A stretch of DNA of 58,259 bases from an uncultured Legionella sp. (GCA_945952115.1 CAMFHA010000004.1:1-58259), one strand, 5' to 3'; counted from the first letter of the stretch, positions 18,207 to 28,113 are shown. Numbers and translations are program-made. Notes: generated by a model from the sequence alone, not told the origin.

Positions 18207-19182
18207 CTTGATACCATTGAGCAAAAAGCTTCATCCCTTCAGCAATAGGTACAATCGGTTTATATCCTAAATCTTTTTTTGCAGCATCAATGTTTAACGT
18301 TTGTCCTAGGGCCAAAACACTCGCACTGTAGGCTGTTAAACGAGGCTCCGCTTTAATGAAAGGAAGACTATAAAAGTATTCTAAACATTGGCCTATTGTT
18401 TTTCCTAATGAGAAAGGAATAAATTTTAGTTGTATTGGGCGATCTAAAGCTGCAAATAATAAATTAATAATCTCAACTAAAGTTTTGGGCTCATCGTTTG
18501 TAATATTGTATTTTTTGCCAAAACAATGTTCCTCTGCTTGTGAAGCAAGGATTAAACTCTCTACTACATTATCTACATAAGTCACATCAATCAAATTAGT
18601 TCCGCGTCCTATTATAGGCAAAATACTATTTTTTTCTGCATGAAGTAATCTCGGTAAAATAGCGCGATCATAAGGACCAAAAATAGCTCGAGGTCGTATA
18701 GTAACTACGCGTAAATTCTCTTCTGCAAAGGCTTTATCGATTAAAGCTTCTGCCAATAATTTTGTTTTTACATAATGATTAGCAGGTTTTCTTGGTAAAA
18801 GAGAATTTTCTTTTATAGAGTGCTGTTCACTGTAATCAAAATAAATACTTGGAGTAGAAACATGAATAAACCGTACCCCTTTAGGCGCAGCCTTAATAAG
18901 ATTTTGTGTACCTAAAACATTCGTTTGATAAAAATCTTTATATTGTCCCCAGGGACTTGATAATGCAGCACAATGAAAAATAACCTCTACTTTGTCCATA
19001 TTTCTTTGTAAAGCGATGCTATCATTTAAATCAAGAGCAAAAAAATGAGCACCTAATTGAGCGACTTGGTTTCCTAGTTGTTTATTGCGCCCCAAAGCAA
19101 TCACTTCATGTCCTTCATTAACCAAACGCTTCGTTAAATTAATCCCTAGACAACCTGTTGCGCCTGTTACCATACAACGCAT
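18196..19182 (-). CDS. OleD-like NAD(P)-dependent reductase (extended SDR)
   Basis: A 328-residue extended short-chain dehydrogenase of the 3-beta-HSD/OleD type. The Rossmann motif TGATGCLG is at 6-13. FHCAALSSPWGQYKDF followed by NVLGTQN is very close to the OleD pattern. The catalytic Ser/Thr is in HVSTPS, with YVKTK (Tyr137, Lys141). OleD reduces a beta-keto acid to a beta-hydroxy acid after OleA condensation. The preceding gene is a ketoacyl synthase III one base away, which strengthens the match. It overlaps the MBL gene downstream. The residue choice supports NADP(H) or NAD(H) use without deciding which. Confidence 0.85.
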   Translation of the reverse strand: MRCMVTGATGCLGINLTKRLVNEGHEVIALGRNKQLGNQVAQLGAHFFALDLNDSIALQRNMDKVEVIFHCAALSSPWGQYKDFYQTNVLGTQNLIKAAPKGVRFIHVSTPSIYFDYSEQHSIKENSLLPRKPANHYVKTKLLAEALIDKAFAEENLRVVTIRPRAIFGPYDRAILPRLLHAEKNSILPIIGRGTNLIDVTYVDNVVESLILASQAEEHCFGKKYNITNDEPKTLVEIINLLFAALDRPIQLKFIPFSLGKTIGQCLEYFYSLPFIKAEPRLTAYSASVLALGQTLNIDAAKKDLGYKPIVPIAEGMKLFAQWYQDEH

Positions 19183-19183
19183 A

Positions 19184-20167
19184 TTAGTACTCCAAAACCA
19201 TGCCTGCAGCAGAAATACCTGCGCCAGTACCTACTAAATAAATGAGTTGACCTCGTTGTATTTGATGATTATTCAAATGGTGCGCTAGAGCTGAGGGCAT
19301 GGATGCAGCCATTTGGTTCCCATGAGTACTATAAATATCAACTAATTTTTCTTGTGGAATAGCTAAGCGTTTTCTTAAATGATGCATGGCCAGTAAACTA
19401 GCCTGATGAGGGACTACCCAATCAATATCGCTTAAGGTCACTTTTGCTTTAGCAAATAATTGATCCATTGAATCAATAACTAATTGGCTCGCTAATTTAA
19501 ACACCTTTTTACCATCCATATGAAACAAGCCTAATTGGTGATCAAAGGGTTTGGCTGGTGGAACTCTTGTCCCTCCAGCCTCAACTCGACAATAATCGAC
19601 GCCGCTACTATATGTCTGCATATGACTAGCCAAGATTTTGCTTGAACCCTGACTTTTTTCAATAATACAGGCGGCGGCACCATCGCCAAAAATAGTACAG
19701 GTTTCCATATCCGTCCAATTCAAACCAGCGGATGGAATATCGCTTGAAATAATAAGCGCTCGTTGATAACGCTCATTCGCAATTAAATAAGCAACAGTAT
19801 CCAAAGCGGTTAAAAAACTTAAACACGTACTATTGATGTCAAAACAAGGAATGCCAGAATGCTCTAAACCTAACTGTTTTTGTATTAATGCGGCCGTGCA
19901 AGGAATAAGTTGTTCATAGGCTCCACTGGCACTAATAATAACATCAATATCTTTTGTAGTGAGATTAGCATTATTTAAAGCTTTCAAAGCAGCTTGAGCG
20001 CCCATGTAAGAAGTTGTTTCTTCTTCATTAGCAAAGTGGCGAGAGATAAGACCTGATTTTTTTTCTACTGTCCCAAGTGCTAAACCTAATTGTTTATCTA
20101 AATCACTAGAATAAATTCGATTACAAGGCAAGTATTGCGCCATTCCAGTTATTTTTACAGCAAGCAT
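19184..20167 (-). CDS. 3-oxoacyl-ACP synthase III-type condensing enzyme (OleA/FabH-like)
   Basis: A 327-residue thiolase-superfamily enzyme with the Cys-His-Asn triad in place: Cys115 (NSTCLSF), His254 (VPHQAS), Asn284 (THGNQMAASMP). FGDGAAACI and GTGAGISAAG are family-typical. FabH condenses acetyl-CoA with malonyl-ACP; OleA condenses two acyl-CoAs. The following OleD-like gene favours the second type, but this is not settled. The start is ATG 20165-20167 with GGGAG six bases upstream. A longer frame to 20185 lacks such a site. It is separate from any fab cluster, so it is probably not the housekeeping FabH. First gene of the operon. Confidence 0.86.
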   Translation of the reverse strand: MLAVKITGMAQYLPCNRIYSSDLDKQLGLALGTVEKKSGLISRHFANEEETTSYMGAQAALKALNNANLTTKDIDVIISASGAYEQLIPCTAALIQKQLGLEHSGIPCFDINSTCLSFLTALDTVAYLIANERYQRALIISSDIPSAGLNWTDMETCTIFGDGAAACIIEKSQGSSKILASHMQTYSSGVDYCRVEAGGTRVPPAKPFDHQLGLFHMDGKKVFKLASQLVIDSMDQLFAKAKVTLSDIDWVVPHQASLLAMHHLRKRLAIPQEKLVDIYSTHGNQMAASMPSALAHHLNNHQIQRGQLIYLVGTGAGISAAGMVLEY

Positions 20168-20297
20168 GATTACTCCCAAACACATCCAATAATTTAATCC
20201 AATCTCTAACTGCTCGCATAATCTTATAGGACAATTTTATTGATTGAAAAAAAAACAAATGATACCATCAAGAATTAATTTAGTCCAAAATATAATC

Positions 20298-21464
20298 ATG
20301 CGAATTATCACTGTATTAGACAGTTATCCTCCTGACTTAAATGGTGGGGCTTATTTTACTCATCGATTAGCTTTAGCTTTACAAAAAAAAGGCCATCAGT
20401 TATTAGTTATTTGTCCATCACGAAGCTTAAAACAGGGTTATAGTGATTATGAGGGGGTTCGTTTATTTGGTGTTCGTTCTTGGCCTGTATTGATTTATAA
20501 AAATTTTCGTATCGCCTGGCCCATTTTTATTAAAAAAGGGATTGAGCAAGTAATTAAAGCATTTAATCCTGATGTAATTCACCTGCAAGGAAAATTTTTT
20601 ATTGGTGGAATGAGTTACCGCCTAGGAAAAAAAATGGGGATTCCTTTAATAGCAACCAATCATTTCATGCCTGAAAATTTTTTCCATTATACTTATTTGC
20701 CTCAAAATTATACTCAATGGTTTAATAAGAAATGCTGGTCTATAGTGCTTGAGATGCTCAATAATGTCGATATAGTGACTACACCTACAGAAACAGCCGC
20801 TCAATTATTATATAAAGAACATATTCAAAAAAAAGTGCATGTTATTTCTTGTGGTGTTGATTTACAAAAATTTCGTCCTCATCAAGATGCTGAATTTCTA
20901 AGAAAACGCTATAAAATTCCACAAAAGCCAATTCTTTTGTATACAGGCCGGCTAGATAAAGAAAAAAATCTTGATTTTGTTTTACAGGCTTTTTCGCATG
21001 CCTGTAAAAACATCGATGCTCATTTTGTTATTGTAGGTCGAGGTGCAGAGCAATCTCGGTTAGAGAGACTGGTATCCACTTTAGATCTAAAGAAACAGGT
21101 TACTTTCACAGGCTATTTAAGTGATGAAGATTATCCTAAGATTCATAGCTTAGCAGAGTGTTTTGTTAATGCCGGGACTGCAGAATTACAAAGTATTGTT
21201 GCTCTAGAAGCTATTGCATCAGGCCTTCCTCTATTAGGAGCTCAAGCGATGGCTCTACCTGAATTAATTATACCAGGTACTAATGGCTATTTATTTAAAC
21301 CAGGTGATCTCTCTAATTTGACACAGCAGCTTATCACTATTTTTTCTAACCATGAACAAAGAAAGCAAATGGCTATTGAGAGCCGGCTTATTGCGAAGAA
21401 GCATGATCTAAACAAAACAGTGGAACATTATGAACAATTATATCAAGAGATAGTAAAATCATGA
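20298..21464 (+). CDS. GT4-family glycosyltransferase
   Basis: A 388-residue GT-B glycosyltransferase. The N-terminal domain has DSYPPDLNGGAYFTHRLALAL and the C-terminal domain has YTGRLDKEKNLDFVLQAF, VGRG and EAIASGLPLLGAQAMALPELI with the E-x7-E-type donor site. The overall likeness is to GT4 enzymes acting on lipid or phosphatidylinositol-type acceptors. It is probably peripheral on the inner membrane face. The start is ATG 20298 (MRIITVLDSYPP), which begins the first beta strand. The earlier TTG 20244 and ATG 20259 add an unrelated leader. It overlaps the following PAP2_C gene by 4 bases and is divergent from the ketoacyl-synthase operon. Acceptor and donor are unknown. Confidence 0.87.
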   Translation: MRIITVLDSYPPDLNGGAYFTHRLALALQKKGHQLLVICPSRSLKQGYSDYEGVRLFGVRSWPVLIYKNFRIAWPIFIKKGIEQVIKAFNPDVIHLQGKFFIGGMSYRLGKKMGIPLIATNHFMPENFFHYTYLPQNYTQWFNKKCWSIVLEMLNNVDIVTTPTETAAQLLYKEHIQKKVHVISCGVDLQKFRPHQDAEFLRKRYKIPQKPILLYTGRLDKEKNLDFVLQAFSHACKNIDAHFVIVGRGAEQSRLERLVSTLDLKKQVTFTGYLSDEDYPKIHSLAECFVNAGTAELQSIVALEAIASGLPLLGAQAMALPELIIPGTNGYLFKPGDLSNLTQQLITIFSNHEQRKQMAIESRLIAKKHDLNKTVEHYEQLYQEIVKS

Positions 21465-22129
21465 GATCGCTAGTTATTCGCTACAGTCCTTTTTTACAAG
21501 AGCAAAGCTATTTATATAATCTTATACTCGGATTATTTCTATTAATTGTTAGTTTTATTATTAATAATTATGCTAGTCTTTATGCGACTCAAATGGCGAA
21601 CAAGGCTGTTTCTGATCTCATTTTAGATAACATCAACATGTATGATGTCAGTATCATCCATGTCTATGCAGCCTTAAGTTTTTGGCTCATTTTTATTCTT
21701 CACACAGTTCTCTATCGGCCTGGCTCTATTCCTTTTATTAGTAAAACTGCAGCGCTATTTATTCTAGTAAGAAGCTGTTTTATTTGTCTTACTCATATCG
21801 GCGCGCCCATCAATAATCTAACGATCCCTTCTTTTTCATCTTTTTTTATTTACAATGGCGATCTCTTTTTTTCTGGGCATGTAGGAGGTCCATTTTTATT
21901 GGCTTTAATTTTTTGGCATCAAGCTCGTTTACGTTATTTTTATCTTTTAACCACACTCTTTTTTGCTTATATTGTCTTAGCAGGCCACATTCATTACAGC
22001 ATTGATGTAGCAGCGGCTCCTTTTATCACCTATTGTGTTTATCAATTTGCTCTTTATTTTTTTTCCGAGGATTATGCTTTTTTTAAAAGAGGCTTGTCGA
22101 ATGAAATAAAACAAGCCCTTTTTCATTAA
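21461..22129 (+). CDS. PAP2_C / sphingomyelin-synthase-like membrane phosphatase or transferase
   Basis: A 222-residue protein with about six membrane segments. The motifs fit the PAP2_C (sphingomyelin synthase-like) branch: CLTHIGAP, DLFFSGHVGGPF with His140, and HIHYSIDVAAAPF giving His178 and Asp182. That is the H-H-D set used to move or cleave phospho-headgroups. It is translated from an ATGA overlap with the glycosyltransferase, so the pair likely acts on the same lipid: headgroup removal or exchange followed by glycosylation (inference). The stop TAA sits in a TTAA shared with the stop of the convergent gene. Confidence 0.82.
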   Translation: MRSLVIRYSPFLQEQSYLYNLILGLFLLIVSFIINNYASLYATQMANKAVSDLILDNINMYDVSIIHVYAALSFWLIFILHTVLYRPGSIPFISKTAALFILVRSCFICLTHIGAPINNLTIPSFSSFFIYNGDLFFSGHVGGPFLLALIFWHQARLRYFYLLTTLFFAYIVLAGHIHYSIDVAAAPFITYCVYQFALYFFSEDYAFFKRGLSNEIKQALFH

Positions 22130-22641
22130 ATATTATGTGAATTATCCAATCTAGCGGTCATAGCATGCTTAAGATTATCTAAAAGCTTATCATTATTCAC
22201 TAAATTCGATGTCATGGATGATTCAAGCTCCGAGCCTGGCGCTAACTCATCTTTTGAGCTAAAATCGATTCTATTCCAGGATAAATATTTCATTTCTTCA
22301 TGAACCTTTTCTAAATCAGCGCCTTCTTTATAAAAACAAATACTATTGGTTTTTATCGAAAGTAATGCAATACCGATTGCATTATATGCTTGACCAGGCA
22401 CAGCGCCTCCATCACGTAGAGAAGTTAGAAGTTCTATTAGTTCTTTCTTTGACTTCGCAGTTAATATTCTACAAGTAAATTCATCATTTAAATTACCAGG
22501 AAATTCGTTAAGACTTCTACAAAAAGGATATTTGTTTTTAAATTCCTCAGTCCATTTAATTTTTATTTCAAAAAGTTGTCTATTCTTATCAATAGAATAA
22601 AGTGGTAATTGTTCTACAGAAAATTCAAACATAATGCTCAT
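22126..22641 (-). CDS. Orphan 171-residue protein
   Basis: I do not recognise this protein. It is soluble in appearance, with no signal peptide. MSIMFEFSVEQLPLYS opens a likely beta strand region, the middle has SKKELIELLTSLRDGG (helix), and the end is polar and Ser/Asn-rich. The start ATG 22641 has AAGG nearby. It converges on the PAP2_C gene, and the two stops share the four bases TTAA at 22126-22129. It is monocistronic. It could be a small effector or a lineage-specific regulator, and no evidence separates these. Confidence 0.6.
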   Translation of the reverse strand: MSIMFEFSVEQLPLYSIDKNRQLFEIKIKWTEEFKNKYPFCRSLNEFPGNLNDEFTCRILTAKSKKELIELLTSLRDGGAVPGQAYNAIGIALLSIKTNSICFYKEGADLEKVHEEMKYLSWNRIDFSSKDELAPGSELESSMTSNLVNNDKLLDNLKHAMTARLDNSHNI

Positions 22642-22817
22642 AATCTACCTTAAAATTAGTTTCTATTAATGACTTATTATAATCAAATTGCCGCTTATTT
22701 TAACACAAAATTCATTTGTGTAGCAATTAAGCTTCAATAGCATATTCACTATCATCAAGTTAAAACGCTGTTTTAATCCCTGAAAAATAATTTTATTTTT
22801 ATTTGATTGAACTTGAG

Positions 22818-22844
22818 TTGAAATTAATTAATTTGAGCTATACT
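22818..22844 (+). promoter_or_regulatory. Possible sigma70 promoter of the Cys-rich secreted protein
   Basis: TTGAAA (22818-22823) and TATACT (22839-22844) are separated by 15 bases, a short spacer. The strong ribosome site CGGAGG (22876-22881) follows, 6 bases before the ATG. Confidence 0.45.
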
Positions 22845-22887
22845 AAATATTGATTTTACTAGAATTAAATTAACACGGAGGTTGTAA

Positions 22888-23187
22888 ATGAAAAAAATAA
22901 TTGGTCTAGCAGTATTAAGCGCTGCTCTTTGTACTTCATCTCTTACTTTTGCAGGTGACTTAAGTCAATTGATGGACTCATCCTGCCGCGATGTTGTTAA
23001 AGCGTGTAAAGCGGGTGGTTACACAAGAGGTGGGGACAAAAAACTTTGGAAAGAGTGTATGCATCCTATTATGCTAGGTCAAACTGTTAAAGATGTTACT
23101 GTTGATGCAAACAAAGTAAAAGCTTGCCGTGATCATAGAATTACTATTCTTGAGAAAGAACTAAAAGAATTGCAAAGTGTTAAATAA
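22888..23187 (+). CDS. Small exported four-cysteine protein
   Basis: A 99-residue protein with a clean signal peptide (KKIIGLAVLSAALCTSSLTFA, cleavage after TFA). The mature part of about 76 residues contains four Cys (SSCRD, KACKA, KECMH, KACRD), which could form two disulfides in the periplasm. It has a charged helical C-terminus (ITILEKELKELQSVK). The family is not recognised. A strong ribosome site, a probable own promoter and a terminator right after it suggest a well-expressed monocistronic gene. The DsbA2-like enzyme at 6.1 kb would be a plausible folding partner, which is only inference. Confidence 0.8.
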   Translation: MKKIIGLAVLSAALCTSSLTFAGDLSQLMDSSCRDVVKACKAGGYTRGGDKKLWKECMHPIMLGQTVKDVTVDANKVKACRDHRITILEKELKELQSVK

Positions 23188-23206
23188 TCCTTTCAGCTAA
23201 GACTTT

Positions 23207-23243
23207 AATTAAACCCTACTTATCATGTAAGTGGGGTTTAATT
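23207..23243 (+). terminator. Rho-independent-type terminator
   Basis: A 16-bp stem AATTAAACCCTACTTA / TAAGTGGGGTTTAATT with one mismatch and a 5-base loop, followed by a TTTATATTTATAT run, begins 19 bases after the stop. It could also serve the convergent L,D-transpeptidase gene. Confidence 0.75.
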
Positions 23244-23275
23244 TATATTTATATTTATAAATGATTACCAATAAT

Positions 23276-23869
23276 CTATTGCTTTTTTTGCACTCCATTT
23301 TGATCTGGGTAAGCTAAAATAATTACCTTAGTCCCTATGCGCATAAATTCTTCATTTAACCATTTAGCAGCACTTGGAAATACGCGAACACAACCATGAC
23401 TTGAAGGATGCTCAGGAACTTCATAAGCAGCATGAATAGTAAATCCTTGATAGAAATACATACAGTAAGGCATCTTTGCACCCCCTTTAGTGTCTACAGG
23501 ATATTCCCCAGAGCGACAATCAAGGCCATGCTTATTATACACTTTAAAAGTACCTGTTATTGTCCTACAGGATTGATTGGGATTTTCTTCACAAACATCC
23601 ACTCCAGCTGAACCAGAACCAGTTAATACTCGTTTACCTTCTTCATCATAAGCAGCCCATGCAGAGGCTTTAGGATCAAAAACAAATAATCGTTCGCCCG
23701 TTGATTTAATTTGCTCAGGAAAATAATTACGTCCTCTTTTATCCCTAGTATAATGAATGGTTCTATGGACATAACCTGCATCATCTGTAATTAAAGTAGA
23801 TTCGTCATACTCCACACACCCTGTTAAACTAAGTAACAGTAATAGGGCTAAGCCAAACAACTTGTTCAT
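23276..23869 (-). CDS. Lipoprotein L,D-transpeptidase (ErfK/YbiS/YcfS type)
   Basis: A 197-residue YkuD-domain protein. The N-terminus MNKLFGLALLLLLSLTGC has a lipobox ending at Cys18, so a lipid-anchored envelope protein is expected. The catalytic motif is His146 (FTIHAAYE) and SSHGCVRV with His158 and Cys160. It probably makes peptidoglycan crosslinks or links a protein to the wall. Six or so further Cys in the mature region (VCEENPNQSC, DCRSGEYP, YCMYF) are unusual and suggest disulfides. It is distinct in sequence from the L,D-transpeptidase at 1.2 kb. Monocistronic. Confidence 0.9.
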   Translation of the reverse strand: MNKLFGLALLLLLSLTGCVEYDESTLITDDAGYVHRTIHYTRDKRGRNYFPEQIKSTGERLFVFDPKASAWAAYDEEGKRVLTGSGSAGVDVCEENPNQSCRTITGTFKVYNKHGLDCRSGEYPVDTKGGAKMPYCMYFYQGFTIHAAYEVPEHPSSHGCVRVFPSAAKWLNEEFMRIGTKVIILAYPDQNGVQKKQ

Positions 23870-23985
23870 TTAAGTTTTATCTCCAAATAATTCAGCGAAT
23901 TAAAGTTTGTTGACATTTCATCTTTAGGAGCTCGATATTCTGCGACTTATTCACGAGACATCAAGCTCTTAAAGGTCAGTAGACT

Positions 23986-25659
23986 CTAATCTTTTAAACG
24001 TTTATATTTAATTCGCGAGGGCTTATTCGCATCATCGCCCAAACGACGTTTTCTATCTTCTTCATAATCACTATAATTACCTTCAAAATAGGTAATTTTA
24101 GAATCACCTTCAAAAGCCATTAAATGCGTACAGATTCTATCTAAAAACCAACGATCATGCGAAATAACAATAGCACATCCAGGGAAATTAAGAATAGCCT
24201 CTTCTAAAGCTCTTAATGTTTCTACATCTAAATCATTACTCGGTTCGTCAAGTAATAAGACATTACAGCCACTTTTTAAAAGCTTAGCTAGATGAACACG
24301 ATTACGCTCTCCTCCAGAAAGCTGAGACATTTTCTTTTGCTGATCAGAGCCTTTAAAATTAAAACGACCTACATAAGCGCGAGAAGGCATTTGAAAATTA
24401 CCCACTTGCATAATGTCATGACCATCAGAAATCTCTTGCCATACAGTCTTAGTGCCATCTAACTCATCACGCATCTGATCAACATAAGCTAACTGTACTG
24501 TTTCACCAATACGAATAGTACCACTATCGGGTTGCTCTTGGTCAGTGAGCATTTTCAAAAAGGTAGATTTCCCTGCTCCATTGGGACCAATAATCCCCAT
24601 TACTCCGCCTTTGGGTAATTTAAAACTTAGATTATCAATTAAAATACGATCACCAAAGGATTTACATAAATTCTCACCTTCAAGTACTAAATCACCTAAA
24701 CGTTCGCCTGGTGGAATATAAATTTCATTAGTTTCATTACGTTTTTGAAACTCTTTCGAATTTAATTCTTCAAAGCGAGCTAGACGAGCTTTATTTTTGG
24801 CATGACGACCTTTGGGTGAAGTACGTACCCATTCTAATTCGGCTTTAATGGTGCGTTGATGTGAATCTTCTTGCTTCTTCTCCATCTCTAGACGAGCTTC
24901 TTTTTGCTCCAACCAGGAAGTATAATTACCTTTATAAGGAATACCTTCTCCGCGATCTAGTTCTAAAATCCACTCAGCTGCATTATCCAAGAAATATCGA
25001 TCATGCGTAATCGCAACCACTGTTCCAGGGAACTCTTCAAGATAATGCTCTAACCAGGCTACGCTTTCTGCATCGAGGTGGTTTGTTGGCTCATCCAGTA
25101 ATAACATATCTGGACTTGATAGTAATAGACGACAAAGAGCAACGCGACGACGCTCTCCTCCAGAAAGATTACCAACTAGAGCATCCCATTCAGGAAGCCT
25201 TAAGGCATCTGCCGCAATTTCTAATCGGCGATCTAAATCCCAGCCGCCCCCTGTTTCAATTTCATTTTGTAATTCACCTTGCTCAGCAAGCAAATTATTC
25301 ATTTCATCATCAGTCATCGGTTCAACAAAACGCATACTGATTTCATCAAAGCGAGCTAATTTATCTTTCATTTCAGCCACGCCTTCTTCAACTACTTGGC
25401 GCACTGTTTTGGTCAAATCAAGTTCAGGTTCTTGTGCAAGATAACCAATTTTAATACCAGGTTGTGGTCTGGCTTCACCTTCAAATTGCTTATCTACCCC
25501 CGCCATAATACGTAATAGAGTGGATTTACCTGAACCATTTAAACCGAGCACACCAATTTTTGCACCCGGATAAAAGCTTAATGAAATGTCTTTTAAAATA
25601 AATCGTTGATTTTCTACAATCTTGCTTACACGATTCATTGTAAAAATATACTGGGCCAT
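23986..25659 (-). CDS. ettA: Energy-dependent translational throttle protein EttA
   Basis: A 557-residue ABC-F ATPase that binds the ribosomal E site and gates the first elongation steps by ATP/ADP ratio. Two NBDs: Walker [10 protein letters not shown] and GPNGAGKST, signatures LSGGERRRV and LSGGERNRV, Walker [12 protein letters not shown] and [11 protein letters not shown]. The arm and linker regions are in place, and [15 protein letters not shown] matches the EttA N-terminus. SD CGGAG precedes the ATG. It lies 12 bases downstream of tdh and is probably co-transcribed with it. Confidence 0.96.
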   Translation of the reverse strand: MAQYIFTMNRVSKIVENQRFILKDISLSFYPGAKIGVLGLNGSGKSTLLRIMAGVDKQFEGEARPQPGIKIGYLAQEPELDLTKTVRQVVEEGVAEMKDKLARFDEISMRFVEPMTDDEMNNLLAEQGELQNEIETGGGWDLDRRLEIAADALRLPEWDALVGNLSGGERRRVALCRLLLSSPDMLLLDEPTNHLDAESVAWLEHYLEEFPGTVVAITHDRYFLDNAAEWILELDRGEGIPYKGNYTSWLEQKEARLEMEKKQEDSHQRTIKAELEWVRTSPKGRHAKNKARLARFEELNSKEFQKRNETNEIYIPPGERLGDLVLEGENLCKSFGDRILIDNLSFKLPKGGVMGIIGPNGAGKSTFLKMLTDQEQPDSGTIRIGETVQLAYVDQMRDELDGTKTVWQEISDGHDIMQVGNFQMPSRAYVGRFNFKGSDQQKKMSQLSGGERNRVHLAKLLKSGCNVLLLDEPSNDLDVETLRALEEAILNFPGCAIVISHDRWFLDRICTHLMAFEGDSKITYFEGNYSDYEEDRKRRLGDDANKPSRIKYKRLKD

Positions 25660-25671
25660 AAATACTCCGTT

Positions 25672-26694
25672 CTACCAATCTAAAATTACTTTACCTGATT
25701 GTCCTGAAGCCATAATTTGAAAAGCTTCTTCATATTCATCTATAGGAAAATGATGAGTCATTATTGGTTTAATATTTAAACCACTTTGAATCATGGCAAT
25801 CATCTTATACCATGTCTCAAACATTTCACGCCCATAAATACCTTTTATCACTAGTCCTTTAAAAATCACCTGATTCCAGTCAATAGCAGTTTCTTTGGGT
25901 GGAATACCTAACATGGCCACATGCCCTCCATGATTCATGGATTTCATCAAATCATTTAGAGCAAAAGGATTACCAGACATTTCTAAGCCAATATCAAAAC
26001 CTTCCGTCATCCCCAATTCAGCCATTACTGCATCTAGTTTTGTGTGTTGTACATTAACAGCCCGAGTAACCCCCATTTTCTTTGCCAATTCTAAGCGATA
26101 GTCATTAACATCAGTAATAACCACATGACGTGCACCAATATGACGAACTATAGCCGCAGCCATAATGCCAATAGGACCTGCTCCAGTGATTAAAACATCT
26201 TCGCCTACTACATCAAAAGCCAAAGCACAATGCGCTGCATTCCCAAAAGGATCAAAAATTGCAGCATGATCACCAGAAATATTATCAGGAATAACAATAA
26301 CATTAGAGGCTGGAATTACTAAAAACTCTGCAAAACATCCCGGCCTATTTACACCTACACCTAAAGTATTGCGACATAAATGACGTTTTCCCGCACGGCA
26401 GTTACGACAAAAACCACAAGTAATATGGCCTTCTCCAGAAACTCTCTGCCCAACACTTAAGCCTTTGACTTCTTTGCCCACTGCTACAATTTCACCATAA
26501 AATTCGTGGCCTACCGTCATAGGCACTGGAATTGTAGCTTGCGCCCAATCATCCCAAGTATAAATATGAATATCAGTACCACAAATAGCTGTTTTTTTAA
26601 TTTTGATTAAAACATCATTTACACCATATTCAGGAACAGGAACATCCTGCATCCAAATGCCAGGTTCTTTTTTTGCTTTTACTAGTGCTTTCAT
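25672..26694 (-). CDS. tdh: L-threonine 3-dehydrogenase
   Basis: A 340-residue zinc MDR enzyme that oxidises L-threonine to 2-amino-3-oxobutyrate with NAD+. Catalytic zinc Cys38 is in [17 protein letters not shown]. Structural zinc cysteines are in [15 protein letters not shown] (about 93-107), and the NAD site is GAGPIGIMA. The length and signature match E. coli Tdh (341). kbl, coding for the next enzyme of the pathway, lies upstream in the same direction with a 161-base gap that holds a TAGACTT-type inverted repeat. Confidence 0.97.
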   Translation of the reverse strand: MKALVKAKKEPGIWMQDVPVPEYGVNDVLIKIKKTAICGTDIHIYTWDDWAQATIPVPMTVGHEFYGEIVAVGKEVKGLSVGQRVSGEGHITCGFCRNCRAGKRHLCRNTLGVGVNRPGCFAEFLVIPASNVIVIPDNISGDHAAIFDPFGNAAHCALAFDVVGEDVLITGAGPIGIMAAAIVRHIGARHVVITDVNDYRLELAKKMGVTRAVNVQHTKLDAVMAELGMTEGFDIGLEMSGNPFALNDLMKSMNHGGHVAMLGIPPKETAIDWNQVIFKGLVIKGIYGREMFETWYKMIAMIQSGLNIKPIMTHHFPIDEYEEAFQIMASGQSGKVILDW

Positions 26695-26709
26695 AAAGAC
26701 CTCAAAAAA

Positions 26710-26757
26710 TAGACTTTTTGCATAACCTGTGTATTTTACTTGAGCGCAAAAAGTCTA
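26710..26757. repeat. TAGACTT-ended inverted repeat between kbl and tdh
   Basis: TAGACTTTTTGC (26710-26721) pairs exactly with GCAAAAAGTCTA (26746-26757) around a 24-base loop. It shares ends with palindromes near 7.2, 42.7 and 44.1 kb. It may attenuate kbl-tdh readthrough. Confidence 0.7.
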
Positions 26758-26855
26758 ATTAAATTAGGATTTAGGGAAATGTCCTATTATCTCTTTGTCA
26801 AAAAAATGGCTTAACAATAAAGATAGGAGCGTTTCGTAAGTCCTGTAAATGTTCA

Positions 26856-28040
26856 TTAAATAACAGAAAACTCTTTACCTACTTGCTCAAAAGCTTGAAT
26901 TGCTTTATCTAAATGAGCTAGCTCAAGAGCTGCTGACATTTGTGTTCGAATACGTGCTAATCCTTTAGGCACTACTGGATAAGAAAAACCAACAACATAA
27001 ATCCCTAATTCTAATAAACGCGCAGACATGCGTCCAGCTAAACTTGCATCACCCAACATCACAGGAATAATAGGATGCTCACCAGGAATTAATTTAAAAC
27101 CTAGCTGAGTCATTGCTTCGCGAAAATATTGACTATTTCTTTTTAGTTTTTCAGCTAATTCATTACTTTGACTTAACCTATCTAAAACAACACAAGAAGT
27201 ATGTGCAATAACAGGCGCTAAAGTATTAGAGAATAAGTAAGGACGAGAACGTTGTCGCAACCATTCAATTATAACACCATTTCCTGAAGTATAACCGCCA
27301 GAGGCACCTCCTAAAGCTTTACCTAAGGTTCCAGTAATAATATCAACACGATCAGTAACTCCAAAGTGTTCTGGAGTACCTCGACCTGTCTTTCCCATGA
27401 ATCCTACTGCATGAGAGTCATCTACCATTACCATGGCATCATATTTGTCTGCTAAATCACAAATAGCAGGAAGATTAGCTAAAATGCCATCCATGGAAAA
27501 TACACCATCGGTAGCAATAAGACGAAAACGAGCATTTTTAGCAGCAATCAATTGTTTCTCTAAATCCTGCATATTATTATTAGCATAACGGTAACGAGCG
27601 GCTTTGCATAAACGCACTCCGTCGATAATACTGGCATGATTTAAAGCATCGCTAATAATAGCATCTTCTTCATTTAACAACGTTTCAAATAAGCCTGTAT
27701 TCGCATCAAAACAAGAAGAATAAAGAATAGTATCTTGCTTACCTAAAAATTCACTAATTTTTTTTTCTAACAGCTTATGAGGTGTTTGTGTACCGCAAAT
27801 AAAACGCACCGAAGCCATTCCATAGCCATACTGCTCTAAAGCTTTTTGGCCTTCTGCAATCAACTCTGGATTATTTGCTAAACCTAAATAATTATTAGCG
27901 CATAGATTAATTACTTCATGAGCATTTACCATCACTTCAGCTTGCTGTTGACTAGAAATAACTCGCTCAGACTTAAAAAGCCCCTCTTCTTTAAGCTTAT
28001 CTAATTCATTTTGTAGAAAATTAGGAAATCGCTCAAGCAC
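26856..28040 (-). CDS. kbl: Glycine C-acetyltransferase (2-amino-3-ketobutyrate CoA ligase)
   Basis: A 394-residue PLP enzyme that splits 2-amino-3-oxobutyrate with CoA into glycine and acetyl-CoA, completing threonine breakdown with Tdh. Recognisable features are [30 protein letters not shown] and the PLP-lysine motif [13 protein letters not shown]. The length is near E. coli Kbl (398). The start codon is GTG (28038-28040) with the ribosome site GAGGAG seven bases upstream. Confidence 0.97.
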   Translation of the reverse strand: MLERFPNFLQNELDKLKEEGLFKSERVISSQQQAEVMVNAHEVINLCANNYLGLANNPELIAEGQKALEQYGYGMASVRFICGTQTPHKLLEKKISEFLGKQDTILYSSCFDANTGLFETLLNEEDAIISDALNHASIIDGVRLCKAARYRYANNNMQDLEKQLIAAKNARFRLIATDGVFSMDGILANLPAICDLADKYDAMVMVDDSHAVGFMGKTGRGTPEHFGVTDRVDIITGTLGKALGGASGGYTSGNGVIIEWLRQRSRPYLFSNTLAPVIAHTSCVVLDRLSQSNELAEKLKRNSQYFREAMTQLGFKLIPGEHPIIPVMLGDASLAGRMSARLLELGIYVVGFSYPVVPKGLARIRTQMSAALELAHLDKAIQAFEQVGKEFSVI

Positions 28041-28113
28041 TTTTTGCTCCTCATAATACTAATAAAGTCTGTAATAATATCAAATTATCCTAAAAAATGC
28101 AGGTAGGTAGTTG

